Source of the DNA: Chloroflexota bacterium | GTDB lineage: Bacteria; Chloroflexota; Anaerolineae; 4572-78; J111 | Reading direction: 5' to 3' | Length of the DNA stretch: 64,000 bases | NCBI GenBank assembly: GCA_016860845.1 | Contig: BOKF01000036.1 | Location: forward strand, 24,700 to 88,699 | In this document: positions 32,891-41,420 of the stretch, piece after piece | Layout of the letters: every line of letters begins with the position of its first letter | Numbering within the stretch: the first letter of the stretch is position 1 | The notes under the pieces: model-generated | Seen by the model: only the letters and a program-made list of their open reading frames with translations | Told to the model about the DNA's origin: nothing | Databases searched by the model: none | Made by a program: the position numbers and the translations under genes

Positions 32891-34567
32891 TTATCCACCC
32901 GGCAAAGAAAAATAAAACAGGCTGCCTTGCCCCACCTGGCTCTCGACACCCACCTGCCCCCCCAACTTTTCTACAATCCGCTGCACGATAGACAGGCCCA
33001 GGCCATGCCCTTTGGCCCTAACCTGGTTGAATTTGGCAAACGGAGTGAACAAATGACTCTGCTCGGCTGGGGTAAGGCCCGCACCATTGTCACGCACCCA
33101 AAAACGGACCATCCCATCCGCTTGCGGTGTTGCCCCCACTTCTAAACGTAGCGGTTGGCCCCCATACTTGATGGCGTTGCTGAGATAATTCGCCCAGATC
33201 TCTTCGACCCACGGTGCATAACCCAGAGCCACCGGCCAGGAGTCGGGCAGGATCAGCTCGGCTCCATATTCCTTGAGCATATAATCCAGCCGCCGCTGCA
33301 CTTCGCCGATGATCTGGCCCATTTCCAGGGGGACGCTCTGTGCCTCTTCTTTACGCACGCTCGCCAGCAAGAGTAACTCATCTATAATATTGCTCATCTT
33401 GCGCCCGGCGCGAGTTATCGTTTGCAGAATATCCGTTAGCTGCTCGGGGGATAGGTCGGACCAATCCTCTTGAAGCACAGAGGTATAACCCAGGAGGTTG
33501 GCCAGCGGCCCCTGCAGGTCATGGGCCACCGTGTGACTAAAGGCGTCCAGTTCCTTATTCCGCACTTCCAATTCCTGGGCATGCTCGCGCAGCGCCGCCT
33601 CGGCTTGCTGCCGTTTGGTAATTTCCTGGGTCAATTCTTTGACTCGCTGGGCCAATTTTTCGTCGGTACGGGCAAACAGTTGAGCATTTTCCAAAGCCAG
33701 GGCCGATTGCATGGCCAAAGCCGTCAGCAGCTTCTCATCACTGGAAGTAAACTCCGGCTGCCCGACCAGCCGTCCCAACAGTATTCCCCCCAACACTCGT
33801 TTGGGTGTCTTCAACGGCGCCCACAAGGCTGAACCGTAAATTGGTTTTCGCTCCGATTCAGTTACATCAGACAAATCGGTGAGAATGACCGGCCGGCCAT
33901 TCTCCAAAAGTCCATCAATCTGAGGTTGCATCACCTCAAGCAGCGTCGCCACCTCTTCGGGCGGGCCAAAACTGGCTCTACTCTCCCAATCACCCTTGCC
34001 TGAAGCGGCCGGACGGCGCAGCACAAAAACCCCAACCTCGACCCCGACATCGGCTTGAATGACCCGCTGGCTCTCCTGCAAGACCAGCGGGGGGATCACT
34101 TCGGGGTTCAGCGCCGTCCCAATGGTCTCACCGACCCGGTAGAGCAGGGTCAGTTCGCGGTAACGGTGGAGGGTATCGTCGGCAATCTCTCGTTTTTCCA
34201 GGGCCTGGTTTAGAAGCAACTGGAGGCTGGCCTGGAGGGCTTGCTCGGCGGCCTCCGTCGTTGTCCCTGCCTGACTATACACGACCAGGGCGCCGACCGG
34301 TCGAGGGCCGGCATATAATGGGCAGTGACGCGCTGCGGCAGGGAGATTATCGGGGCGGGAGATCTCGGCCTGTATCCGGGTCAGAACAGCCGGAGGCCAG
34401 CGACCGGCCTGGACAAAAAGGGCGCCATCCAGCTCGAATAGAGCCAGGCCGCACTCTGGCAGGAGGGTTTCAAAGACCGCCAGAAGCGGCGCAGCTTGCC
34501 GTTTCAACAAGCGACGAAGCGACAAAGGTTCTGGATAGGTCATAGTCTCAGGAGTCGAGAGAGACAT
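32891..34567 (-). CDS. cytoplasmic sensor histidine kinase with GAF domain
   Basis: 558 residues from ATG 34567; the next in-frame ATG (34543) is possible, and the ribosome-binding site is weak for both. An N-terminal region of about 110 residues is not recognised, then GAF (about 130-290; LTLLYRVGETIGTALNPEVI), a coiled coil, HisKA (DAFSHTVAHDLQGPLANLLG, as in phytochrome-like kinases) and HATPase (VRDNGAGLTPAEQSHLFTPF, GHGLGLSIVQRIVEKLGG). No membrane segment. The hybrid kinase starts 25 bases downstream, so the two probably form a signalling unit with the CheY-like protein. Confidence 0.88.
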   Translation of the reverse strand: MSLSTPETMTYPEPLSLRRLLKRQAAPLLAVFETLLPECGLALFELDGALFVQAGRWPPAVLTRIQAEISRPDNLPAAARHCPLYAGPRPVGALVVYSQAGTTTEAAEQALQASLQLLLNQALEKREIADDTLHRYRELTLLYRVGETIGTALNPEVIPPLVLQESQRVIQADVGVEVGVFVLRRPAASGKGDWESRASFGPPEEVATLLEVMQPQIDGLLENGRPVILTDLSDVTESERKPIYGSALWAPLKTPKRVLGGILLGRLVGQPEFTSSDEKLLTALAMQSALALENAQLFARTDEKLAQRVKELTQEITKRQQAEAALREHAQELEVRNKELDAFSHTVAHDLQGPLANLLGYTSVLQEDWSDLSPEQLTDILQTITRAGRKMSNIIDELLLLASVRKEEAQSVPLEMGQIIGEVQRRLDYMLKEYGAELILPDSWPVALGYAPWVEEIWANYLSNAIKYGGQPLRLEVGATPQADGMVRFWVRDNGAGLTPAEQSHLFTPFAKFNQVRAKGHGLGLSIVQRIVEKLGGQVGVESQVGQGSLFYFSLPGG

Positions 34568-34724
34568 TGATTTTCCGTCATCATTATAGTGAATAATTAT
34601 ACTACAATAAAATTGAGGCACAATGAAACGAGAACGACCGAGAGGACCGGCAAATTCTCAACACCAAAATTTGGCAAGTAGCAGGATGCTTGTACCATGC
34701 GCCTAAACTTTCCGGAGCATAACG

Positions 34725-35456
34725 ATGAACGATTCTTTAAGTCTAGCCCCCATTGCTTTTGTCAAATGCCAATTTAAAGTCAATACCCCGGCTGAAGAGA
34801 TGCGGCTCCACCCGGCCCACATTATTCTCAATACGGAATTTGAGCCGGGGTTGTTGGGCCTGGAAGCCGGTATGGATATTTTGATCCTGTTCTGTTTCCA
34901 CCGCATTCGGGCGGAAGAGATAAAGTTGCAGCTCCACCCGCGCCACAACCCTGAAAACCCGGTGCGCGGAGTTTTTGCCACCCGCAGCCAGTTTCGGCCC
35001 AACCGGATTGGGGCCACCGTGGCCCGCATCGAGCATGTTGACAGCAATGTACTGACTGTCAGCGGGCTGGATGCGCAGGATGGCGCGCCGGTGTTAGACA
35101 TCAAGCCGTATGAACCTTATTTTGATGCCGATACCCAGAGCCAACAGCTTGAGGTCCGCCAGGTCTCCAGCCTGGTCGAGGCGCGCACCGCCATTGATCT
35201 GATTGACGCCGAGGTGATCCGCTTGCTGGGCAATCGCGCCGGGTATGTGCGCCAGGTGGTCAATTTTAAGAATACGCCTGAAGATGTGCGCGCTCCGGCT
35301 CGCTACGCCGAGGTTATGCGCCGCCGCCGCGAGCTGGCCGAGGCCAACAGCCTGAATCCCGATGTCATTGAAGGAATGTATAAGCTGCTGGTAGACAATT
35401 TTATTGAGGAAGAAATAGAGTTGCTGCGGGCAAGAGAGAGGAAGCAGGAAAACTGA
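34725..35456 (+). CDS. TrmO-like tRNA methyltransferase domain fused to chorismate mutase domain
   Basis: 243 residues. Residues about 6-135 match TrmO/TsaA (UPF0066): ENPVRGVFATRSQFRPNRIG, then ATVARIEHVD and SGLDAQDGAPVLDIKPYEPY. TrmO uses S-adenosylmethionine to methylate t6A37 in tRNA. Residues about 148-234 match the AroQ/PchB-type chorismate mutase fold: EARTAIDLIDAEVIRLLGNR, YVRQVVNFK, APARYAEVMRRRRELAEAN, NPDVIEGMYKLLVDNFIEEE, with R154, R171, K182 and R193 at the expected substrate-contact positions. I know of no established link between these two activities. GGAG lies before the ATG. The frame is continuous, so this is not an assembly artefact visible in the sequence. Confidence 0.85.
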   Translation: MNDSLSLAPIAFVKCQFKVNTPAEEMRLHPAHIILNTEFEPGLLGLEAGMDILILFCFHRIRAEEIKLQLHPRHNPENPVRGVFATRSQFRPNRIGATVARIEHVDSNVLTVSGLDAQDGAPVLDIKPYEPYFDADTQSQQLEVRQVSSLVEARTAIDLIDAEVIRLLGNRAGYVRQVVNFKNTPEDVRAPARYAEVMRRRRELAEANSLNPDVIEGMYKLLVDNFIEEEIELLRARERKQEN

Positions 35457-35576
35457 GGAGGCTCAAGTTCCCTTGAGTTCCTTGTCTTACAAATTGACTA
35501 GCCAGATAAATTGAGGTAAAATCCCTGCTGTTGTTCGCCAGAGTCACCTGGGCGATGCTGGCGAAGGTTAAAACAA

Positions 35577-35660
<84 letters not shown>

Positions 35661-35674
35661 CTGTTTCAGCTTAA

Positions 35675-35747
35675 GCCGCATTCGTCTAGTGGCCCAGGAC
35701 GCCGCCCTCTCAAGGCGGTAACACGGGTTCGAATCCCGTATGCGGCA
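35675..35747 (+). tRNA. tRNA-Glu (anticodon CTC)
   Basis: 73 nt. Acceptor GCCGCAT/ATGCGGC, anticodon stem-loop CCGCC-CTCTCAA-GGCGG (anticodon CTC), GGTTCGAATCC T arm. CCA not encoded. Confidence 0.94.
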
Positions 35748-35754
35748 TGGAGCA

Positions 35755-35812
35755 TAACCTGTAAAACGTAATCTATTAGGAATTGCGTTTTACGCCTTGC
35801 AGTACGTTTTAT
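35755..35812. repeat. inverted-repeat words between tRNA-Glu and tRNA-His
   Basis: GTAAAACGTAATC and ATTGCGTTTTACG face each other, and CGTTTTA recurs at 35805. This is a short fold-back spacer of the same style as other intergenic repeats here. Confidence 0.45.
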
Positions 35813-35885
35813 GGTGGCTGTAGCTCAATGGTGGAGCACCTGGTTGTGGCCCAGGAGGCTAAGGGTTCGAGCCCCTTCAGCCACC
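35813..35885 (+). tRNA. tRNA-His (anticodon GTG)
   Basis: Acceptor GTGGCTG/CAGCCAC with an encoded extra G at -1 (35813) opposite C73 (35885), the tRNA-His identity pair. Anticodon stem-loop CCTGG-TTGTGGC-CCAGG (anticodon GTG). CCA not encoded. Confidence 0.94.
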
Positions 35886-35892
35886 CACAGTA

Positions 35893-35921
35893 AAGTGTGA
35901 CAGTAAGCGTCACACTTTTTT
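35893..35921 (+). terminator. terminator of the tRNA cluster
   Basis: Stem AAGTGTGAC (35893-35901) / GTCACACTT (35909-35917) followed by four T and TGTTTTCC. Confidence 0.85.
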
Positions 35922-35933
35922 GTTTTCCTTTAT

Positions 35934-36034
35934 GTTACACAGAGTTTCACAGAGGCTACACTGAGAAACACAAAGATAAATTTGTTAATTCTCTGTGAGC
36001 CTCTGTGCTTCTTGGTGTTCTCTGTGTTCCTCCA
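35934..36034. repeat. hyphenated inverted repeat of ACACAGAG words
   Basis: Left words ACACAGAG, CACAGAGG, ACACTGAG; right words CTCTGTGAG, CCTCTGTG, CTCTGTGTT. The two arms are complementary around an AT-rich centre. It lies between the tRNA terminator and the 3' end of the permease gene. Confidence 0.65.
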
Positions 36035-36037
36035 CTT

Positions 36038-38437
36038 TCAAGCGTAAGCCAGGCTCTCGCGGACACTGATGGTGGTGGCGTTGCGGGCCGGCATAACTGA
36101 GGCCAGGATGGAAATGACGACGACCATCGCCAGCCAGATACCCATCGCCGTCACATGGTACTGGTAATCGAGGGCAATATCAAACATCGCCTGGCCCATC
36201 AACACAGCCAACGGCTGCCCCAGTAGAAACGACAGAGGCACAGCCACCAGCCAACTGATCACCCCTTGCAGCACTCCTTCCAAAATCAGCATAGCCATAA
36301 TTACCGGCGTTTTGGCCCCGATGGCCCGCATCACCCCGATTTCTTTAGTCCGTTCAGCCACGCTGATGGAAAGCGCCCCCATCAAACCAATCCCGCCGAC
36401 CATAGCCATAATCACTGCCAGAGCCAATAGCATGGGAATGTACTGGGCAAAGAAGTTATCAAAAAAGCTGCGGTCTTCATGGATTGTCTGGCTGTCTTCC
36501 ACGTCCCAGTTGCGCCCGTCAAACATATCCTTCAACTGCTTGGTGATAGCCTCCACCGAAGCGGCATCTTGCGGAACAGTCCGCACCAGGAGCTGGCTGC
36601 CAATGTTGTGCTTGGGCGTAGCCCGGAAAATCGCCTCTTGGGGAGCATAGATGTTGTCGGGCATCGGCACCACGGCGACCGTGCGGTAAAGTCCAACCAC
36701 CTGCCAGGACCGGTCGCCCAGCTCGCCCAGGTTCAATGTCACCTTATCACCCACGTGAATATTGTTCTCTTCGGCGGTTTCGGCGTTGATGACAATCGCC
36801 CGGTCGTCGCCTGCTTGCAGCCAGCGCCCGGCGACAATCATGGGCCGGTACATATCGCTGCCCTCCGGGATGCCGACCAGCCTGGCTCCGACCCCGGCCT
36901 CTTTGGTGCGCTGCCCTGTCTTCAGCAGGGAGGCTGACTGGCTGAAACGCAGCTCGGCTTTAGCTACCCCCGGCAGCGACTCGGCCAGCCTGACTACCCG
37001 GTTGATGCGCTGGTCGTTTTCAAAAAAGATCGCCGACTGGTAAGTTCGCCGGTCCAATTCGTTATTTACGGTCAGGGTAATCGAGTTGGACAGGGTCATG
37101 ACCATCAAAAAGAGCGTGCCGGCGGTGATGAGCACCAATTGGGTCAGCCCCAGCCGGCCCTTGCGGCGGAACAGGTTGCTCAGCGCCATCGCATTGGGAG
37201 CGGACAAAAAGCGCCGGCCCAGCCGTTCGATCAGCCGGTCAAAAGGATTCGACCCAAAAGTGCCGCCCAGGCCGTAGCTGGCAATCGCCTCGCGCACGGT
37301 GATGAGCGCCCCCCGGAAGACCGGGATCAGGGCGGCCACCAGCGGCACACCGACGGCTGCCGCAGCCTGCACGGCCAGGGCCGAAGGAGAGAACTGGAAC
37401 GTGTTGTGGTCAATGTTAAATATACCCAGGAAGTAGCGGGAGGAGTTAAAAGCCACCCACGCTCCCAACGGCAGCGATACCAGCAGGGCCAGCAGCCCGT
37501 AAACCAGCACACCGGCCAGATAGACCCGGACGATCACCGCGGTACTGCCGCCAAGCGCCTTCATGATGCCAATCTGGTTAGTTTGCTCGGTGATGAGGGC
37601 CGAGAGAGTGTTATAGACTAGGATAACGCTCATAAACAGCGACACCAAGGCCAGTAACTGCAAAATCAGATTAAGGCCGTCGAAGAAGTGCTTGGCCCAA
37701 TGCTCGTCGGGTTTGCTGTAATAGGTTACGCCGACGCCAACACCCTCCTTGCCCAGCCGCTCCTTGATCTCCGAAGCAATGGCGCGGGCCAAATCTTCAC
37801 TGTACGGCTCGACGCGGACCAGCAGTTCGTTGAATTCGCCGTCGGGGACGCCAAAACGCTCCAGGCCCTGGGCGTCCACAAAGAAGCGGGGGTCATCGCC
37901 GAAGTCCGGGGAGGTCATAAAGTGGTGGCGAATTTTGCCGGTTACGGGCAAAGCGCGATCAGACCCTTCTAATTCAAACATAACCGTGTCGCCAAACTTA
38001 AGACCCAGGGAGTCAAAAGCGCGCATGTCAACGCCGATATCATTGCGATGGGGCCACTCACCGGCCTGGAGCTGGAGCAGGTTAAATTTCTGTTTCTCGT
38101 AATCGGCCCGCATCGTCAACGCCCCCGGCTGCCATTCCTGATCGGGACTGAGGCGGTAGCGAATGGGCATTTCGTTGAGCACTTCCACACCGACCACCCC
38201 TTCAATATTTTTCAACCGGTCGGCGGTATCCTGCGTGATCCGGTCTTGCAGGTACATGGTGATGTTGGCCGGGCTGATCGTCCCGTGGACCCGATTCAGG
38301 TTGGGGACTAACTGGTCAATCATGCCAAAAATCGCCCCCAGGGCAAATACCCCGGCGGCGATACTCAGGACAGCTAACAGCGTCCGGACCTTGTGCCCCC
38401 ACAGGTCGGACCAGATTTTTCTCCAGATAACACTCAT
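36038..38437 (-). CDS. ABC transporter permease, FtsX/MacB type (double FtsX domain)
   Basis: 799 residues from ATG 38437 (the frame opens at 38449). An N-terminal helix (VRTLLAVLSIAAGVFALGAI) is followed by a MacB-like extracytoplasmic domain, a first FtsX helix group (LALVSLFMSVILVYNTLSAL), a second helix plus large extracytoplasmic domain (about 430-650), and a final FtsX group (MLLALAVIMAMVGGIGLMGA, SVAERTKEIGVMRAIGAK). Permeases of this type act by mechanotransmission in lipoprotein release, peptide export or wall-hydrolase control rather than classical import. The ATPase partner starts at 39284, upstream on the same strand, with a 94-base gap. The substrate is unknown. Confidence 0.9.
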   Translation of the reverse strand: MSVIWRKIWSDLWGHKVRTLLAVLSIAAGVFALGAIFGMIDQLVPNLNRVHGTISPANITMYLQDRITQDTADRLKNIEGVVGVEVLNEMPIRYRLSPDQEWQPGALTMRADYEKQKFNLLQLQAGEWPHRNDIGVDMRAFDSLGLKFGDTVMFELEGSDRALPVTGKIRHHFMTSPDFGDDPRFFVDAQGLERFGVPDGEFNELLVRVEPYSEDLARAIASEIKERLGKEGVGVGVTYYSKPDEHWAKHFFDGLNLILQLLALVSLFMSVILVYNTLSALITEQTNQIGIMKALGGSTAVIVRVYLAGVLVYGLLALLVSLPLGAWVAFNSSRYFLGIFNIDHNTFQFSPSALAVQAAAAVGVPLVAALIPVFRGALITVREAIASYGLGGTFGSNPFDRLIERLGRRFLSAPNAMALSNLFRRKGRLGLTQLVLITAGTLFLMVMTLSNSITLTVNNELDRRTYQSAIFFENDQRINRVVRLAESLPGVAKAELRFSQSASLLKTGQRTKEAGVGARLVGIPEGSDMYRPMIVAGRWLQAGDDRAIVINAETAEENNIHVGDKVTLNLGELGDRSWQVVGLYRTVAVVPMPDNIYAPQEAIFRATPKHNIGSQLLVRTVPQDAASVEAITKQLKDMFDGRNWDVEDSQTIHEDRSFFDNFFAQYIPMLLALAVIMAMVGGIGLMGALSISVAERTKEIGVMRAIGAKTPVIMAMLILEGVLQGVISWLVAVPLSFLLGQPLAVLMGQAMFDIALDYQYHVTAMGIWLAMVVVISILASVMPARNATTISVRESLAYA

Positions 38438-38478
38438 TGTTGCCCCCACTTTTTGAAGAGAAATTTGAGAACCTAAGG

Positions 38479-38530
38479 ACGTGGTGCGTGGTCCGTATTA
38501 TACTAACGGAATACGCAACACGCACCACGT
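38479..38530. repeat. heptad inverted repeat (GTGGTGC family)
   Basis: ACGTGGTGCGTGGTCCGTAT faces ATACGCAACACGCACCACGT, nearly perfect over 20 bases. It lies between the ATPase and permease genes and could act as an intercistronic hairpin. Confidence 0.7.
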
Positions 38531-38531
38531 T

Positions 38532-39284
38532 TCATGCCACGCTGACCAGCTCCGGCAGTTCGACCCGCTGCGGCAGGATCATTAAGTAATCGTCGCGGGT
38601 AATACGCCCGTTGGTGATTTCGATGCGGCGCGGGACACGCTGGGCCAATTCCTTGTCATGCGTGACCATAATCATGGTCTTGCCCTGCTCGACCAGTTGG
38701 CTGAACAGATCAAAGACTTCCCCGGCGGTGCGGGCATCGAGGTTGCCGGTTGGCTCATCGCCGACCAACAGAGCCGGGTCGTTAGCCAGGGCGCGGGCGA
38801 TAGCGGCGCGCTGCTGCTGCCCGCCGGAAACCATGCTGGGCAGTTTCTCGGCCTGCTCGGCCAGCCCGACCAGTTCCAGCAGGTGCATGGCCCGTTCCCG
38901 CCGTTCTTTGGGCGTGTACTTCTTGGCAAAATCCATCGGTAGGATGACGTTCTGCACCAGGCTCAACGCCGGCAGCATCTGGAAAAACTGGAAGATGATG
39001 CCAACATTTTGACCGCGCCAGCCGGCCAGTTCATTCTCGCTCATGCGGTGGACCGCCCGGCCGGTGACCTTGATTTCGCCGGAACTGGGCCGGTCAATGC
39101 CGGTGATCATATTCAGCAGGGTGGATTTGCCGTTACCCGACGGTCCGACGATGGAAACAAATTCGCCCCGGTTTACTTCAAAAGAAATTCCCTTGAGGAT
39201 AGTGACTTCACCAGTCCCCACTTTGAAGTTCTTGACCACGTCGTTGACCTGGATGATAGGTGACTGATCGTTAATTTGACTCAT
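38532..39284 (-). CDS. ABC transporter ATP-binding protein, LolD/MacB type
   Basis: 250 residues. Walker A GPSGNGKSTLLNMI, Q-loop region, signature SGGQQQRAAIARALANDP, Walker B LLVGDEPTGNLD, and the H-loop MVTHDKELA. The order and the short LDARTAGEVFDLFSQL segment match the LolD/MacB/FtsE class that pairs with FtsX-type permeases. It is transcribed ahead of the permease. GGAG precedes the ATG. The last 25 residues are not part of the conserved core. Confidence 0.93.
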   Translation of the reverse strand: MSQINDQSPIIQVNDVVKNFKVGTGEVTILKGISFEVNRGEFVSIVGPSGNGKSTLLNMITGIDRPSSGEIKVTGRAVHRMSENELAGWRGQNVGIIFQFFQMLPALSLVQNVILPMDFAKKYTPKERRERAMHLLELVGLAEQAEKLPSMVSGGQQQRAAIARALANDPALLVGDEPTGNLDARTAGEVFDLFSQLVEQGKTMIMVTHDKELAQRVPRRIEITNGRITRDDYLMILPQRVELPELVSVA

Positions 39285-39733
39285 GACGTTCTCCTGTGGC
39301 CCGGCGTTTACCTGGCGCGTAAGAATAATAAGGCTGAGAATACCTTACCATTTTTTACCTCATGACACATCCATCCAAAGATGAATTTGTCTGCAATAAA
39401 AAGATGAATTCGCAAGCCAGGTCGGTTACAACAAATTGCGTAGAAAAAAGTGTATTAAACCAGAGGGCTGGTAGCAGACATTCCAACAAACTCTAAATAT
39501 CGGTTTGGGCACAAGGGGGCTAAAATAAAGGCTTAGCTTGGGGTGGGGATAATTATCCAAAGAAAGAGGACGATCCTGGTGGAGCAGGATCAACACCTGC
39601 CCCACCGTATCGGAATTAATACCTCACATTACGCAGTTTCTCGGGAGGAGTCCCGAATTTATTCGGGCTTTCCCAGACTAAAGTCTGGACTCCTGCGTAA
39701 GGTGAGTTAATACTAAGGTTGAGCGGTTGGAGG
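39285..39733. other. 449-base intergenic region
   Basis: Between the ABC ATPase start and the DsrE2-like stop, so it holds the ABC promoter region (minus strand, no confident hexamers) and, near its left-hand gene boundary with the sulfur unit, the structured element at 39616-39713. No coding signal seen. Confidence 0.5.
39616..39713. repeat. compound inverted repeat with competing hairpins (REP/BIME-like)
   Basis: Outer arms TTAATACCTCACATTACGCAG (39616-39636) and the complementary sequence at 39693-39713 pair imperfectly (TTACGCAG/CTGCGTAA perfect). Inside, AGGAGTCC (39646-39653) pairs with GGACTCCT (39687-39694), CCCGAA (39652-39657) with TTCGGG (39662-39667), and CCAGACT (39673-39679) with AGTCTGG (39682-39688). 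An alternative TCGGGA/TCCCGA hairpin (39641-39656) excludes two of these. It sits just after the sulfur unit. Confidence 0.65.
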
Positions 39734-40207
39734 TTAAATAAAGATAATCTGGCCGCCTTCGCTGATCTCCATAAATTCCATCGCCCCGATGACTTCGTCA
39801 ACGCCGTCATAGAGGTCATCTTTCTTCAATTTCATCATATCCATGGCCATTTTGCAGCCGTAGAGGTGGCCGCCGGCATCGTGGATCGTCTCCAAAAATT
39901 CGTCCACGGGCGGGAAGTCGAGCTTTTCGATTTCTTTTTTCATCATGGTTGTGGCCATGTCGGTCATTCCCGGCAAAATGCCCAAGACATTGGGCATGCC
40001 CATACTGGGGTTGCCCAGTGGGGTTGCCTTGAGGTGCGTCATCTTCTTTTTGTTGACAATATCCAGGCCCCAGAAGGTAAAGAACATGTTGACGTCAATG
40101 CCTTCCATCAGGGCAGCATTGGCTAAAACCAGCCCCGGATAGGCCATATCCAGCGTACCCTTAGAACAGATAATTGATAATTTGCGTCCGCCATTTTGCT
40201 CAGACAT
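39734..40207 (-). CDS. DsrE2-like sulfur-carrier family protein
   Basis: 157 residues. KLSIICSKGTLDMAYPGLVL then ANAALMEGIDVNMFFTFWGL are the hallmarks of the DsrE/DsrE2 (DsrE-like) family. C14 is the expected active cysteine; C118 in LYGCKMAM is a second candidate. Unlike DsrE2 proteins with membrane segments, no clear transmembrane helix is seen. Family members carry persulfide sulfur to TusE/DsrC-type acceptors; the DsrC-like gene lies 87 bases upstream. Last gene of the SQR unit. Confidence 0.85.
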   Translation of the reverse strand: MSEQNGGRKLSIICSKGTLDMAYPGLVLANAALMEGIDVNMFFTFWGLDIVNKKKMTHLKATPLGNPSMGMPNVLGILPGMTDMATTMMKKEIEKLDFPPVDEFLETIHDAGGHLYGCKMAMDMMKLKKDDLYDGVDEVIGAMEFMEISEGGQIIFI

Positions 40208-40248
40208 GAGTTAGTCTCCTTGAATTAGAAATTTTTACAATAGCTAAA

Positions 40249-40292
40249 ACGTGATGCGTCTTGCGTGAACGGAAGACACATCACGTAACATG
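40249..40292. repeat. heptad inverted repeat (GTGATGC family)
   Basis: ACGTGATGCGTCTTGCGT faces ACACATCACGTAACATG. Intercistronic between the DsrE2-like and DsrC-like genes. Confidence 0.6.
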
Positions 40293-40294
40293 CC

Positions 40295-40612
40295 TCAGAT
40301 GCACCCGTGCGGCTTGCCTAAGCCAGAGATGCGGGCGACTTTCTTGGCTGGGCCTTTGGGGAAAAGTGTGTACAGGTCTTTGGTGGAAACGCCGCCTTCT
40401 TTGGTGATCCGCCGCAGGGTCGGGGCTTCACCTTGCTTCTGATAGTCGGTCCGGCAGAAGTCAATCACCCGCCAATGGTCCAGGTTGAGGGAGTCAATGC
40501 CCTCTTCCTGAGCCAGCGCCTGGGCGATTTCTTTGGTCCAGTCATTGGGGTTGACCATAAAACCCTCTTGATCAAATTCAACGGTTTTGCCAGCAATTTC
40601 TCGAGTAGACAT
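40295..40612 (-). CDS. TusE/DsrC family sulfur-relay protein
   Basis: 105 residues. The DsrC fold is marked by GFMVNPNDWTKEIAQALAQE, EGIDSLNLDHWRVIDFCR and the C-terminal GKPHGCI with penultimate C104 (CysA). The second conserved cysteine of true DsrC (ten residues before CysA) is replaced by R94, so it is TusE-like: it can carry persulfide but not form the DsrC trisulfide disulfide. C53 is extra. It probably receives sulfur from the DsrE2-like neighbour in sulfide oxidation or thiolation chemistry. Confidence 0.9.
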   Translation of the reverse strand: MSTREIAGKTVEFDQEGFMVNPNDWTKEIAQALAQEEGIDSLNLDHWRVIDFCRTDYQKQGEAPTLRRITKEGGVSTKDLYTLFPKGPAKKVARISGLGKPHGCI

Positions 40613-40732
40613 GCTTTATTTCTCCTTGGTTTTTGTTTCTTGAATAAATTTTTTTCTGGGTTATTGGGCCGGGATTTGAGGATTAGGGAATTTTTCTTTA
40701 ATCTTTTGTTTTCCCCTCAGCCCGGCTAAATT

Positions 40733-41410
40733 TCAATTATCTGCAACTGACTTAAGCACCTGCAATGTCTTAGCCAGCCCTTTCTTGACCGCTGGGTCGT
40801 TCAACTGGCGGACGATACCCAGCAGTGACGTATTCACCGGCTCGTCATCTTTGACCACCTGGGCCGTGTGGCGCAGCATGGTCATAATCTGCGGTTGGGT
40901 CATCTCCTTGACGGTTTGCAGGATGAGGACGATATTTTCACCCAACTGGCGGACATCTTCCTCGCTGAACGAGGTCACAATTCGGTCCGCCATATCCAGC
41001 CCACCTTGCAGGAAAACAAAATAACCTTTTTGCTCCATTTCATTCAGCCGGTTCATTGTCGTCAAAAAGGCGTCCCGTGACAACGGGCTGAGGTCCTGCC
41101 ATAACTCGGTCAAGCTCTCCAACTGGTCGAGCATGAGTTCGAGATTGCGGGTGTTGCGCAGCAGACGTTTGAACAGGCGCAGAATATCCTCCATTTGCAC
41201 ATTCTGCTCTACTTCCTCCAACTGCGTCACCGCCATGCGAAAGAGGTCGTTGCCAATCGGGATCAGGTCGTCTTTGAGCTCGTCCCACTCCTGCTGGCGT
41301 CGCTTCTGGCGCAGGGTTTCTTCGGTCAAAAATTCGACCTGGACGGCCAGTTTATCCAGCTTTTGGTTCAGTTCCAGCAGGGTTTGCTCCGCCGTTAACA
41401 CTTGCTCCAT
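40733..41410 (-). CDS. DUF1641 protein of the SQR unit
   Basis: 225 residues, predominantly helical and soluble. The C-terminal part (GYFVFLQGGLDMADRIVTSF, SEEDVRQLGENIVLILQTVK) matches DUF1641, a family of unknown function usually encoded next to sulfide:quinone oxidoreductase or formate dehydrogenase genes. The N-terminal coiled coil (LLELNQKLDKLAVQVEFLTE) suggests an assembly or membrane-peripheral partner role. Ten bases separate it from SQR. Confidence 0.85.
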   Translation of the reverse strand: MEQVLTAEQTLLELNQKLDKLAVQVEFLTEETLRQKRRQQEWDELKDDLIPIGNDLFRMAVTQLEEVEQNVQMEDILRLFKRLLRNTRNLELMLDQLESLTELWQDLSPLSRDAFLTTMNRLNEMEQKGYFVFLQGGLDMADRIVTSFSEEDVRQLGENIVLILQTVKEMTQPQIMTMLRHTAQVVKDDEPVNTSLLGIVRQLNDPAVKKGLAKTLQVLKSVADN

Positions 41411-41420
41411 CAGATACCTC

